Assembly: GCA_017165825.1 (NCBI GenBank)
Contig: CM029366.1
Coordinates: 26,763,862 to 26,827,861 of the forward strand
Direction of reading: 5' to 3'
DNA: 64,000 nt
Origin: Hepsetus odoe
Taxonomy: Eukaryota; Chordata; Actinopteri; Characiformes; Hepsetidae
The translations under genes and the position numbers were made by a program. The notes beneath the pieces were generated by a model that made no database searches, was not told the DNA's origin, and worked only from the letters and a program-made list of their open reading frames with translations. This document shows, piece by piece, positions 46,633 to 59,576 of this stretch. The first letter of the stretch is position 1. Every line of letters begins with the position of its first letter.

Positions 46633-49126
46633 AGTGTATCCCTAATGTTCAAGACCATACATTAACCGTATTCTCTAAATGGGATTTTTCAAAAAAAGTG
46701 AAACCTGAGCAGCTTCATGTTCCTTTCAGGGAGAGGATTTGCATTAGATAACAGTTTTTACAATGACGCACAAGCTACTATTTAGATATCCGGTCACATT
46801 TTGTGTTGTCACACTTTGATAAATGTACTAAATGTCAGTTTTAATGGCAATTTGGTAAGATAGGATGTAATGTTTTCAGAAAAGTGTTATTTTAACCTAG
46901 GGGTAACACAACATTCAACACAATTTGAAACAAAAGTTCAACACCAAAAAGTGAAACAAATAAAAACTACAAAATAATTAAGAAAAGAAAAATGCCATAA
47001 AAAATTCTGTTGTTAAAATGTGTTTTAGGACAAAACTGAGCTCAGAGGAATTAGATAAATTAGATCAAAATTTATATGAAACACAAACATTATATGTACA
47101 TGAAAATCCAGAGTCTCTGCCTGCAGAGATAGGTAGATTACCTGATTACATGATTATCTTTCTTTAGGGAAGTGTGGTGGTTAAGGATCAGGTCATGGGT
47201 TTGATGTATGGCTGCTCCCAGCTACACTATGCATGTGATGGGTTAAATGCAAAGAAAGCATTTTGTTGTGGTGCACTGGGTGCTGTGCTGTTTTCACAAT
47301 GACAAAAAAGCCATCACTACAGAGTGTTTCAATATCTACAACATCCAGTGACAGTGCACTTTACAACACTACACCCAATACTTGGCTTTATTCAAGGATG
47401 AACAATTTTACAAACTTGATGCTTCATTAGTCACACTTAATGAGTTCTTGCTGCCAACTGCTTTGTGGCTGAGCTGATGTTTTAGGTGTATATTTTGTTC
47501 ACAATAGCACAGTTGACTGTGATTGCCTTAGTAATTCTGACATTTGATGAACTGACTGAGAAACACACTTGAAATGAAAATGGCTGCATTGCAGGCATGA
47601 CAGTGCACAAAACATGGTAAAATCCAGCAAAGGTGACTGATGACTTCAGGCATTTTATGTGTCATAAAAGAAAATATACACGTATATACACAATGCATTC
47701 AAAGTTTCTTTGAAGTCTTCTAATGTGTGGATAAAGGTTGTAGTTCATGCAACCAATATTCTCAAAATAGTCTGAAAAAACAACCAAAGAATGTCACTAT
47801 AGTGCTCAGTGATGTCATTGGGTTCAAATGGCAGCTATTAGCATCCTGGGATTATGTACTTTTTCCAGACTGTATTGCCTGCTCTGATTATAAATGGTAA
47901 GAGAATACATTTTAAGTCATATTTTTCTAACATGGTCACATTTCCCAGCGTTGCAAATATCAATTTTAATGCCCTGGATCCACTTTTCAGGGTACATAAG
48001 TGCAGAGTAGCTCCAAACCTCAGAGAAGCATTGAGTAAAAATGCAAATGGACTACTTTGACTAGATCAGTGCAAATGGTTCAGTTACAGAGGGAGAAGTA
48101 CCATAACCTTAAGATAGTTATGTACTCATTTGAACCTTCGTGGATTATCAGTGAGGGCTACGTAACTCTTTTATCACATCAAATGGCACCTTCTGCCTGT
48201 ACTCTTAAGTGCTGACAAGCCGACTGATTCATATGCCAGTCATTTCTTCACCTTCACCTAAAACATATGCTTGTGCATGTCGGAAGGCCAGAACATTAAA
48301 AGATAGTAGAAGTTGGTGTCAATGTTTAGAATTAGCACTACCACAGATGTCCCATCCTCTTCACACTTAATTTACACTAAGCTATATGTATGCGCCATGT
48401 AATGCAGGCAGTAATGCATCTGCCTGATGTTTTTAGTTAAATGTAATGTAGAGGGTTGCTGACATATTGTAATGATATACGTTGCATACGTAGTTACCAG
48501 ATGTCATTTCCAGCTAATGGACTGCTAAAATTACAGGAGCTGCATCGAGAGCACCTCATCACTAAGGTCTGCAAATGTACAAAGAGATAGTATGGCTATG
48601 CACCACTGTGTAAAACTGTAACAAAAACTGTTTCTAACAAAATAACCTTAAACAGGCTGTGTAGGCATATACCATGAAATAAAAGTGGTTCTGTGTGTGT
48701 GGGCAGTTTTTCAAATAGGAAGTTCTCTAAATTCTGTCTACTTTCTACATTTTCATCAATTTCAATTAGATTACAATAAGAAAAACCTTGTACATTTCCC
48801 TAGCCTGTAAACAGAGCAATGCACCACACCAGACCACATTTTTCTTTAATTAAACAAAATCTTTAACAGGATTTCTGACTTCCCCATTCCGTATCCGCTT
48901 CTTACCTCGACACAAACAGCTGTAATGCTGGAGGTAACATACCATTAGCATTGGTCTCTTTTTCAAAAAGACTTTACTGTCTAAATGTGCAAACACATGT
49001 CTTTTCCTATGTTGTGGTGTTGTTCTTGATTGAGCATAATGAACATTATGAATAATTTGAGGAATCATTTTTTTCAACGTTTGCTTTCTGATCATTTCAT
49101 TTGGACATGTTAAATTATGAACAAGC
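46633..49126. other. intergenic, mostly unrecognised
   Basis: Contains a degenerate SINE at 47173-47310 and otherwise AT-rich sequence without a supportable gene. Confidence 0.55.
47173..47310 (+). repeat. degenerate tRNA-SINE, family A
   Basis: Words gtggtggttaaggatcaggt, tcatgggtttgatg, gtgatgggttaaatgcaaag and tgttgtggtgcactgggtgc align in order with the forward copy at 30271. The middle of the body is deleted. It is much older than the other copies. Confidence 0.65.
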
Positions 49127-49983
49127 TTTTTTTTTAAGTGAGCAAAAGTATTGGAAGAAAGTTTTAAAGTAATTAAAAGTAAATGACCTTCAATCTTTCC
49201 ACATCACTTACGTGCAATAACCTACCATCGTGAACAACATCATCAAGCCCAAGTCATGACACTACCTCCATGATGCTTCAAAGGTTCATGTTCATGTTTT
49301 TGATCATATATCCTCTCTTTCTCCACATTTTAGCATTTCCATCACTTTAGTAGAGATTCATTTCTCTCTCATCCATCCAAAAATGGGTGGTGATCCCATC
49401 CAAAAAGGGGGAGGTGGTGGTCTAGTCGTAGGATACCTGTCAGTGGACCAAGAGGTGGCACCTCCAGCGCTACAACCATTGAGTTCTTGAGCGAAACCTT
49501 TAAGCCCATGTTGCTCCAGGGGGACTGACCCTCAAGTTAGGAACTGGAAGTTGCCCTGGATAGTGCTTTTTTTTGTTTTTAGTTTTCCTAATTCTTACTG
49601 CTGATCAGTGTTTTGCATCTGGTGCTATGCATTCTATAATTCTCCTCTCATAGTCTTCATCAAACAGTGGATTGTGATACCCCCACCCCTGCCCTGTGGG
49701 GGTGGTCATGATGTCTCTGACTGCTGTTTTGAGTTTTCTCTCTACCACACAAATTGCCTGCCAATAGCTGTTGGCATGCTTTTCCCCCCATGGACAGCTC
49801 ACGGGTTTTGTTAGGTTTCTCATTTTTAACTACAAATGCCATCTTCACAAATGAAATCCAATGCTTTAGCTGAGATGTCAAAATCTATTTATAGTTTAAT
49901 CTATCTAACAAGACACACCTGTGTAATAACACACACCTGTCAGACTCTCAGGTTCCAATACTTTTACTCGCTTGGAAAAATGT
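49127..49983. mobile_element. Tc1/mariner-like element with a nested SINE
   Basis: The left end contains aagtgagcaaaagtattgga and the right end the inverse ttccaatacttttactcgct, about 22 bases matching, flanked by T and A runs. The family B SINE at 49413-49562 lies inside. The interior has no complete transposase; a 72-codon minus-strand frame (49605-49823) may be a remnant or chance. Confidence 0.7.
49413..49562 (+). repeat. tRNA-derived SINE, family B, nested
   Basis: Head ggtggtggtctagtcgtagg with A box tggtctagtcg, then gtggaccaagaggtgg, body gttgctccagggggactgac and an incomplete tail (gaagttgccctggatagtgc). The B box is damaged. Confidence 0.78.
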
Positions 49984-52086
49984 CAGGTACTAAAAGTGTT
50001 ATGTACGATATAATTCAATATTTCTAGAATGCCAGAGCACTTATGGTAATAACTGTTTTAATACCTGTGGGTTAAATGAACATTGACAAAAGTGAAACTA
50101 AGAGTTAGCTTTCATGGTAGTTTTACTGGCCTGTGGTAGCGCCACTCCAGCATATCACTGATGGGTAATTGGGCAAAAAAACAGAAGAAGAGAAAAAAAA
50201 AAAGAAAATAAAAGAAGGTTCCAGCTTTACTACAGAATAAAAGATGTTGCCTTTTAAGCCACTCTGGCGACTGATATATAGTTTCATTGTGCCTTCTTCG
50301 GTCTATGTTTAGCTAATTTGCACTGTACACTGATGACACCAGCTTTACACTAAATGCAGATGGTGTGAAAAAGATGAACTGTTTAAAACGGAAGATGTTG
50401 AGCCAGCTAGTAGCTGTGGGCTCAGATGTCATAAAAGTTAGAGAAGCCCCCAGCCCTGTCCCCTCTGCTCACCCAGCTCTGATTTCAGGCTGTTTAGCAC
50501 AAGAGTGTCAAAGGTCACTCAGCTCATTTTCAGGCACTGATATGAACCAAGCACACAGCATGGCAAGTAACACTCAGCAGTGTTAAAATAATATTAACCA
50601 AAATCCTGAAATTAGGACTGAGTAGTAGTTTATTATCAAATGTATAACTCTTAAATGCAATTGAGACTTTATATAGACAATGCACATTTGTATTTTGTAT
50701 TATACAATTTACAGGCCACAGTTTTACTGTATAAAGACAATCAATAAATATATAGTGTATATAGAGTCCAGAAAAGAATGTTATGAATCACACATATGTA
50801 GTGATCATAAATGAAATACATTCTGATTAAACGAATTATTCAGTGAATTGCACTGAACAATAATTCTATATTTAAAGCATAGAATATGACTATTCCACAA
50901 TACGCAATTTCAACTTTCCAGGCCAATGAGAAAACTCCACTCACCCATGGGTCCCATCAACCAGCTCATTTGCTGTTACATTTCTGCTGCAATATTGAGT
51001 AAAATAGGCCTTTTACAACATACATCTAGCTCCACCCTCTTTTTAAACCAACCAGTGAAGAGGCTTCAGCATTAAAGCTGCCATAAGCTCAGGTTTTACA
51101 ACAGAAATGATTGAACCATGCTCACATCTATGTGATATTTGATCCATCATGTGGATGGAGAGTGAAAGACATGTGCTTCAGGACCCCGTGGTCATGCTAT
51201 CCCTGAATTACAGGCATTTATAGTTGATTATATATGATGCTCTCCTCAAAATCCAGCTGGAGCATCATGCCTTGACTGAGTAAAACCTATAAAATCCTCT
51301 GTGGGACAACACTATCAGACTGATTGATGAGGGAAAGCAGACTGAACTTAGTATTTATGGGGGAAATGACAGAATATAAATGGCTTATCCAAGTTTTATG
51401 ATAGGAACATGAATGTCTGCAAGACAAATTTGAGATACAATAAAGTTGGAGGTTTTCCAGCACCTGCAAATCTCCTTCTGTCCTAACTCTCAAGGCTAGG
51501 GCACCCCAACCCCCCAAAAAAAATAAGCACAAAATACAAGCATTTTGATGTTGCTATATTTTGGTGATACTCTAGGGAATCTATGAATAGAATAGAAGAA
51601 TAGAATAGAATAGAATAATCCTTTATTATTTATTAGAATGTTCTCCTCCCTCTCAGACTCTTTTATTTGGTTTAAGAGTACTTTTTAATTCTAATACAAA
51701 CCAAATATTGGTGTTTGCTGGGTTTGCGTGCTTTGGCCTTTACCATCATGAAAACTTCACCTCCGAATAGTGTCAACATCACATTTCACCATATTCGTTT
51801 AGACCTTATAGTCTGAATAAAGTGGGGTTTTTGTATGTATTTATCTGTTGGGGTTGAGTTAGTTGAATAACAGAAACTCCTGAGACCTTGCTGATCCACA
51901 CCTTGAGGGTCTCTAATGGAAAATAATACAACACACTTTCATATTCTATCATTCATCATGCCAGGATCAAACTACCTTAGCAGGACTGAGTCGAGCATGT
52001 TCTTTTGGGAAATCCTAATAATTTTTTAATTTTAAAGGTTTTTAAGCTGCAGTAGCCATAGGAACTGTGCTAATTCTTTCTTTTAC
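49984..52086. other. intergenic, no gene seen
   Basis: AT-rich, with a gaata pentanucleotide run at 51583-51625. No exon or RNA gene recognised. Confidence 0.55.
51583..51625. repeat. (GAATA)n microsatellite
   Basis: About eight tandem tagaa units, followed by taatcctttattatttatta. Confidence 0.88.
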
Positions 52087-52755
<669 letters not shown>

Positions 52756-55562
52756 CAGTGGTACTTTTGCTATCTTGAGATCTCAAGAACTTTCAAGATG
52801 TGGGAAGAGTCAAGGTCCTGAACCAGACTGCCACAGGAGCAGAGCCAGTAACTCAACACTGCAGTTCCCCATTTCAACATTCTACAACCAGTTAAATGCA
52901 CCAGAATCTGTGAGACATACTCTAATGAAGAGTAAACAAACATTATTATACTTCCACGTGTATTTATTTAATAAAGAAGTTACCCATCATGCTGTACTCA
53001 TTAGTTGATCTGAAAAAAATGTTCTTGTCTTTGGAAACCTATTCCTCTCTCAGTACCATCACTGGTTAGATCTTACACACAAAAAAACAAAAAAAAAACC
53101 AAGTAATTCAAGATTTAAAAAGCACATGGGGTTAAAAGGGGTCACGAACAGGTGCAGCCATTATGATAAATTAATTTGCTTCGTATTAGGATCTTAAGAA
53201 GACTTTCAAGGCAAAAAATGAATCTTTCAACATGTGCAGAGAATCTTAACATGTGCAGAGCTCACTCATCATCTTTAGGATTCGCTCATCATTTAAACTG
53301 AGCAACAGAAATTTGACATTGAATTTGCATTCAAAATGGACCTGCATTAGATCTATGCAATGGTAATTTGCATTATTCATGAGCCATGATAAGTTGTGCA
53401 TTATGTGTGTTTTAAGGGCTTTGGGTCTAAACGTTTGCTTTTTAATAGGAAAAATGAATAAAGTTTTGACAATGCCAAGGCTGCAACCTTTCAAACAAAC
53501 ACTTTACAAAAGTTATGGGCAAGTGTCGATGACATGAAAATTATAGGGTTGGAAAATTAGATCAATGACTTGGCAAATATGAATGCATGACAATAAATAG
53601 TTATTCATTCGAAATATTAGGTCAAAGTAAGTTATTAGCTTGAAATGCCATTTCAGAATATTTTCCATGTTGCTACAGGCTTCTTTTTATGATGATTTCA
53701 AGATAAAACAGGATCCTGATCAAAGAAAACATAAGCAGATTACATAAAAAAAGCCAGCAATAAGTTATTTCACAGATAAGTGCTCATGAATTCAGATAAT
53801 GGATGTTATTAGTTTAGCCAATCAGGAAAGATTTTATACAGGATAAGACATCAATAAACTACGCGTATGTGTTTTTATGCTTCATTGGATGACCTTTGGA
53901 CCGTCTGTGAACTGCAGAGAACTGTCAATATTGAACAATGGGGAATTCTTTCATTACTTTAATGCACTAAGGAATGGATGAATTTAACAGATGAGAGTAC
54001 TGTCCTTGGTGTCCAGTTTCTAACACATTCCTAACTCCTACTTATTAACCCTTTATAACATCATGTACCTAAGATTAATTTCTCTGTCCTCCATCCATTT
54101 TCCCATGCCTTTTGGCAAAACTCCTTAGACATTCACCCCTTTATTGGGATGGACAGTCCAGAGTTTTGTTGCCAAAAGCTGAACTGTCCCCTTACAGTCT
54201 AGTTGCTTGCTGTCCAGAGGTGGAAAATTGTGAATTACAGCTACTATTTTCGCAATACTTAAATAGTTTTAAAGGGACGTATTATGCAGTTTCATCCACC
54301 TTTTGAATAGTGTGTGTGTAGAAAACGCACTGTATAAGGTTGCCATGCTCAAAGTACCCTCAAAAACTGGAAATTTAGTTTGCTTTTAGGTAGCTTTTCT
54401 CATTTGCTTCACATTCACTTCCATGGCAGCATGGCCTACTCTTTAAACTTCATGATGCAATGTGTTACCCAAATGCCAATTAACCTGTTCTGTCCCCCTG
54501 CATGCTGAGCAGTCCTCTCCCTGCAGACAGTTTTGAAGTAGAAGCTTTATGTTGTTAGATGAAACAGTTCTGTTTTTTTCATATGCCAACAGAGGATTAA
54601 GGTCATAAATTGTAATAAGATATTTGTACTATTTGTGGATAAGAAGGTGTTATTGGCCATTTTCTGCCGTTTAAAACAAACATTAACTGCAAGTGTTTTA
54701 CTGGAGCTGGCTGTAGCAATGATTTAGACACAGGCTGATTTGTAAGCAAAAGCAATGCTAACTTGACAAACTCTAATATTCTCGTGCAGCAGTTCTGATA
54801 ATCAGCTGCAGGCGCTTTTACCTAAAACGTTGTGAAAATGTGGCATTTTCTGATTGAGTTCATATCGGTTTATGTACAAAACAGGACAGGACGTACAATA
54901 TAAGAAAATGATGTACAGCATAAGAAAACAAAGGCCTTGTTTGGAACTTTGAAGTATGTAAGTGTATTTAAGGAGATATAAAAACATAATGAAATGGTTA
55001 AAGAAGCATAATATATCCCCATTAAGCAAACTATTAATATCATATTTCTAATAAAGTGCATTTCCATTTAGAAAACAATCAACTACTAATTTTGAATTTT
55101 TTTTCCTTTCGGGATTAATAAGATAGGCTGCTGTTTAGTTATTGATAGTTAGCTAAGAGGTCTTTCTGGTTACCCCTTTTTATCTTCTTATTTCACTCAG
55201 CTCTTCATTAAACCTAAATTTATTGCTGATATTATGTTCTGAGAGGCAGAGAGTGAGCTCACAAGGAAGCCAATGCGCCATCTTAGGTGTTATCTCATGT
55301 CACTAGCATCAAAAATCCAAGCCATACACCTTCTAACTGAAAGAAAAAACTTCTTTCCCCTTTTTAATATGTTTCTTTTTCTTGCTGATACTAATATCAG
55401 TGCGATAGCTATAATTTTATTTAAGAAAGCAGTTCCACCTCTGGTATAGACTGTGTTGTAATCTATGTCTTGAATCCTGCCAAAGTAATGGTGCCTCAGC
55501 CATGCTTTTGTCAGGATTAACCTTTTTATGTTCACCTGCTCTGTTTTCCCATTCCCTGTGTC
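52756..55562. other. intergenic upstream of igfn1-like locus, no gene seen
   Basis: No recognised repeat or exon. If the igfn1-like locus had a local promoter or 5' UTR exons they could be here, but no clear signal was found. Confidence 0.5.
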
Positions 55563-55605
55563 ATGTCTAAACTAGGAGCAGAGGGTCAGCCTCCAAAGAA
55601 AAAAG
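55563..55605 (+). CDS. igfn1: igfn1-like exon 1, start codon
   Basis: ATG at 55563 opens MSKLGAEGQPPKKK, then donor gtaaga at 55606 with phase 1, matching the next exon. The basic PKKK-GIK join is like fish IGFN1 N-termini. A pyrimidine tract and ctag directly after the ATG could instead be an acceptor at 55575, with the true start further upstream, so the start is moderately sure. Confidence 0.65.
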
Positions 55606-56514
55606 GTAAGAAAACTAAATGACAGTGACCTGAAAAGCAAAAAACACATTAATGGTAAGAATAGACTAGAAAAATCCTGAAAGCACCCCAAAAAGCATCT
55701 AGACTCTTGCATAAGCTGATCCTGGTAAAGTACAGCCTTAAGGCAATGGGCCATGTGTTAGAGAAGAAAATCATTCAGGCAAAAACCACACTGAAGCTCT
55801 TCCTGTAAGGAACACAGTTTGAGGGTTTGTATGGTTTAGAGGTATTGAAAAAAAATCTAAATGTATCAGAGTATTTCAGCCATGGCTCAGATCTACTGCT
55901 CCATGAGTGGAGAGCATCAGCGTAGCACCACCAGCAACTAATTCCATAATATTATTTGTATGTGAACTTAACTTTGATAAGCTATTTATTTTTAAAAATT
56001 GGGATGAAAGCATTTATGAAACAAAGTTTTACATTTTTTTTTAATTTAAAACTAACTGCACAGTATATTCTATATGCAAACGTTAGACTCTTCAGGTCGT
56101 TGTCATTTGGTTTTTGTTGTGGAGTATGTCATTTTTCTTAATTTCCTTCTTAAAACCAAATTATAAGATTTTATGTTGTTAGTTTCTCTTTAATTATTTG
56201 CATTAAAAATGTAATATTCAGTATTTTTAACCCTTTAAATTAAATGGATAACTCTTAAAGAAAGACTGAAAAAAGAAAGTAATTAAAAAGAATAAATTAT
56301 AAAGAAGCTAGAATCTAAATACTTGAAATGGTGTATTTAGTTCTGTGAATTGCATTCATTTTTTAATGAATTGTGCTCCTTATCAGGATGTTATAGAGTC
56401 CATTGACCAAAGAAGTGTATAGATTCCAGACATGATATTATCCTTCTTATTCATTGTGTCTACTACAGACTGACATTGGATGCAAGGTTACAGTGTTGAT
56501 GTGCTTGTTCTTAG

Positions 56515-56634
56515 GTATCAAGTGGCGATCAAAGGTCCCTGGGGTTATGATCACACAGTATGTTGAGGAACTGCCAGAGGGAAAAACTACTCCTGACTTC
56601 ACTCGCAAGCCTATTGGTTTAACCATTCAAGAAG
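56515..56634 (+). CDS. igfn1: igfn1-like exon 2, IGFN1 N-terminal signature
   Basis: Acceptor ttgttcttag, donor gtaggg; 120 bases, phase 1 to 1. Encodes GIKWRSKVPGVMITQYVEEL then PEGKTTPDFTRKPIGLTIQE. PGV...EELPEGK.TPDF is the strongest IGFN1 signature and leads into the first I-set Ig domain. No lesion in this exon. Confidence 0.85.
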
Positions 56635-56944
56635 GTAGGGCTGCTGTGCTGTGGTGGAAAGGGCTGCTGTGCTTACATTTACCGTATTTCTGAAACTTGG
56701 ATTTGATAATGTGCGTCCAGAAGGAATGCTTTTTGTAAAACAAGCTTCACTTGTTCTAAATTCTACCTTTATCAGAAAAGACAATGGACTGTTGTTGGCC
56801 TATATGTTAAGCCTATATGTTGTCATGAAAAGTCTTTTTATAGAAAAAAAAAAACTTTTTCGTAGATCACATGCTTTGTTTAATTGATAACGTTGCAAAA
56901 ATATCTGTTTATTTAAAACACTTTTTTAACTTTTGCCGTTTAAG

Positions 56945-57083
56945 GTAAACTGGCTATCTTTAAAGCCATTGTGATTGGAGATCCCACTCCCACTGTAATA
57001 TGGAAAAGAGCAAATGGAGAAGTGAATGATCCTGAAAGTACCAGAGCAAATTTGACCCTACAACAAAGGAGCACACCTTAGAG
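56945..57083 (+). pseudogene. igfn1: igfn1-like exon 3, first Ig half, frameshifted
   Basis: Reads GKLAIFKAIVIGDPTPTVIW then KRANGEVNDPE in frame. At gaaag (57034-57038) one A is missing against the expected gaaaag. In the shifted frame the sequence continues KYQSKFDPTTKEHTLE, as in the family. Exon length is 139 where 140 is needed to keep phase with exon 4. As it stands, the frame hits TAG at 57078. The donor gttgga is also weak. Confidence 0.8.
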
Positions 57084-57814
57084 GTTGGAAAATTCAATAT
57101 TTGAATTTCTGATAGCAAAATTTAATTAGTAAATTTAATTTTCCTTTGGTAACATTTGCATATGCATTGGTACCTTGAGTTACGAGCTAAATCCAATTGT
57201 GTGCTTACAACCCAAAACTATTTTCCCAATAGAAATAAAGGAAATTCACATGATGCATTCCATACCTGCATAAATACACATATAAATATCATTTTTAATG
57301 GTAATTATTCTACTAATTATTACCCCTAACATCAGGGCTATTGTCACGATACACGACTAGTCACTGCACTTTTTTTAAGTTTAAGCAAAACTTAAAGTAT
57401 CAAATAAAGTATTGTAGAAGGAACATGTGTTCAGCCCATAAATGCTCATAGGACGTTTCCTCGGCGAATGGGAGAGTGTAGCGTAGATACGACCTCACAT
57501 CCCGTTGTTAACGAGGCGAGAGTAAAGATCCATCACCTCAGTTGTGTTAAAAGAGCATCTGAACTGCGGGAGCATCACATGATGCTCGTTAGTCAAGGAG
57601 TCTGCTCGCAACCCAAACTTTACTTGTATCAGAAAAATTCAACACACAAGCAAGACATTTTTTGCTCCTGTACCGAACATAAACATAACTTAAGTTAAAT
57701 TAGACAAAACAAGTAATAGTGAGTCAGAAATACTTGTTTTCTCTCTATGTCAGCCATTATTTGCAACAACAATGGAATGTGAATTTTCTCTTTTTACTTT
57801 TATTATTTTTACAG

Positions 57815-57914
57815 ATGCCTAAAGTGAGTGGTGAGGAAGCTGACACATACAAATGCTATGCCTTTAATGAATACGGAAAGGCTGTGTGCACTGTCGTCCT
57901 AAACATCATTGAAG
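57815..57914 (+). CDS. igfn1: igfn1-like exon 4, second half of Ig domain 1
   Basis: Acceptor tttttacag, donor gtgacg; 100 bases, phase 0 to 1. MPKVSGEEADTYKCYAFNEY then GKAVCTVVLNIIE. DTYKC with the following NEYG is the classic F-strand and G-strand pattern of an I-set Ig domain, completing the fold begun in exon 3. Confidence 0.85.
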
Positions 57915-58033
57915 GTGACGTACCTTATTTTTCAAGTCATACGGAATTCAAATAATGTAAGCTGGCATTTCAGCTTTTTTATTACATTAACTTATTCTGC
58001 ATAGTGATATACTTTGATCATATTCTTTCACAG

Positions 58034-58075
58034 TTGGATTCAAAAAGAACAAAGAAATGAAAAAGTCAGAAGAAC
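58034..58075 (+). CDS. igfn1: igfn1-like exon 5, short basic linker
   Basis: Acceptor ctttcacag, donor gtatgt; 42 bases, phase 1 to 1. Encodes VGFKKNKEMKKSEE. In the family the first Ig domain is followed by just such a VGF(K/R)KN linker. Confidence 0.8.
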
Positions 58076-58285
58076 GTATGTTGGATTCTCCACCTTTAAT
58101 ATCTGACTTTTATTCCTACTATACTAGCTACTATACTATAATCATTTCTGTTTCCCTTGATTGCATAAAATCAGCGTTTAACATGAACTACATAAATTTC
58201 TGGAAATATAATTTTTCCGTTTTAATACTCACTTACCGTTCCCATTACATATGGCAGCTCTCTTTAACATTTTCTTTGACTTTAG

Positions 58286-58316
58286 AAGATCAGCAGGATT
58301 CAAGTAATGAGGAGAA
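58286..58316 (+). pseudogene. igfn1: igfn1-like exon 6, uncertain structure
   Basis: Acceptor gactttag at 58285; reads QDQQDSSNEE. The following exon needs an exon 6 that ends in phase 2. Only a weak gtgtac donor at 58317 gives that. The sequence beyond it (CFQQALKK) also resembles the family's FRKxLKK linker but has no GT donor and meets TAG at 58368. Either the donor was lost or the LKK stretch is now intronic. Confidence 0.45.
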
Positions 58317-58479
58317 GTGTACATGTTTTCAACAGGCCTTGAAGAAAATACATTTCCAGAAAGAAATTTAGCCAATTATTAAGCATGATGAATCAGTAAA
58401 AATAATAGCATTATATTTATTATAAATATAAAGTATTATATATCTTTGGAGTAACATTTCTATGAACATTCCATTCTAG

Positions 58480-58660
58480 TGCTGGAAAAAAGGTTAAGGA
58501 TAAAGAGGAAGGAGAAGTTGATGAATCAGTGTGGGATTTGTTAATGTCAGCAGACAAGAAGGATTATGAACGTATCTGTAATGAGTATGGCATCACTAAT
58601 TTCCGTGGCATGCTAAAACAACTGAATGAGATGAAAAAAGAGAGGGAGGAAGAGCAACAG
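58480..58660 (+). CDS. igfn1: igfn1-like exon 7, conserved helical linker
   Basis: Acceptor ccattctag, donor gtacgg; 181 bases, one base plus 60 codons. The peptide includes VWDLLMSADKKDYERICNEY and GITNFRGMLKQLNEMKKERE. This W..L..ADKKDYE.IC..YG..(N/D)FRGML motif is found twice in well-known sarcomeric relatives (IGFN1, MYBPC M-motif-like). Intact. Confidence 0.85.
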
Positions 58661-58697
58661 GTACGGTAATAACTTAAAGTTTGATATATACAGTATA

Positions 58698-58742
58698 TAA
58701 ATACACACACACACTACACACACACACACACACACACACACA
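58698..58742. repeat. (CA)n microsatellite
   Basis: CA run of about 45 bases with one interruption, in the intron between exons 7 and 8. Confidence 0.9.
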
Positions 58743-58790
58743 TTTAATCCACATCTCATTCTAAGTGCATCAATTTATTTTGGCTTGTAG

Positions 58791-58904
58791 TTTGTTCAGC
58801 ACATTGCAAACTTGAAACCAATTGAGGTGCGATCAGAAGAAGCAGCGACATTTGAACTGGACATGGAGCTCAAGGATCCCACTAGCCGTATTTTCCTATA
58901 CAAG
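58791..58904 (+). CDS. igfn1: igfn1-like exon 8, Ig domain 2 start
   Basis: Acceptor ttggcttgtag, donor gtaagg; 114 bases, 38 codons, phase 0 to 0. FVQHIANLKPIEVRSEEAAT then FELDMELKDPTSRIFLYK, the first strands of the second I-set domain with the family's 'IFLYKDG' join to exon 9. Intact. Confidence 0.85.
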
Positions 58905-59012
58905 GTAAGGAGCATCATGTAATAGTCATCTAAATGCATGCTCTATTGGCACATCACATTTCTAAAAAGGTAAGGAATTCTAAGGTAACACTGTTCTGCT
59001 CTTTCTGTTTAG

Positions 59013-59181
59013 AATGGAGTCATGGTTCCATTCAGCAAAGAAGAGGAGGGTGAGATGAAGCACTTCCTGAAGCAAGTTGGAAAAAAGTATGTGTTCACGA
59101 TCAAAAATCTCAGTCCTGAGGATGCTGGTATTTATCAAGTAGACGTTGAGGGAGTCAATATCTTCTCAACAGATTTCAAGA
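59013..59181 (+). CDS. igfn1: igfn1-like exon 9, Ig domain 2 end
   Basis: Acceptor ctgtttag, donor gtatgt; 169 bases, 56 codons plus one. Contains KHFLKQVGKKYVFTIKNLSP, EDAGIYQVDVEGVNIFSTDF. D-A-G-x-Y is the Ig F-strand hallmark. Intact. Confidence 0.87.
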
Positions 59182-59297
59182 GTATGTTTACACAATACAG
59201 CACCAAAAAAAGCCTTTCTAACCTTTCTAATGAGTCCACGAATATATTTTCTTTCCATATTGTCATTGTGCTTTTTTCTGTCTGTTCCTTCGGTCAC

Positions 59298-59564
59298 CTG
59301 TCGATTTCGTTGTAAAGATTGAGGAAGTAAAGGCTGAAGAACGAGAAGATGCAGTCTTTGAGTGTGTGACCTCTCTTCCTATGAATCAGATTGTTTGGTC
59401 ATTGAAAAATAATCCACTTTCCAACAGTGATAAATTTGAAATTACTGTTTCTGAGGATAAGCTTATTCACCGACTAAAGATCATTGACTGTATGCCTCTG
59501 GATGCTGGGATCTATACTGCTTTGGCTGGTATTAAGTCTTGCAGTGCTTGGCTAGTGGTAGAAG
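59298..59564 (+). CDS. igfn1: igfn1-like exon 10, Ig domain 3, acceptor site missing
   Basis: In-frame peptide VDFVVKIEEVKAEEREDAVF, ECVTSLPMNQIVWSLKNNPL, ITVSEDKLIHRLKIIDCMPL, DAGIYTALAGIKSCSAWLVV, then donor gtaagc. Length 267 fits phase 1 to 1 if the exon starts at 59298. The two bases before it are AC, not AG, behind a good pyrimidine tract, and no AG occurs between 59232 and 59315. Splicing here should fail or be rare. Confidence 0.8.
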
Positions 59565-59576
59565 GTAAGCTCAGTA

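Noticed and set aside
49605..49823. 72-codon minus-strand frame as a transposase
   Set aside because: It lies in an inverted-repeat element but shows no DDE-type motif. It is too short to support a call.
59182..59297. U12-type (minor) intron before igfn1-like exon 10
   Set aside because: The donor gtatgt is an ordinary U2-type site, and no TCCTTAAC-like branch motif lies before the AC end, so a mutated acceptor is simpler.
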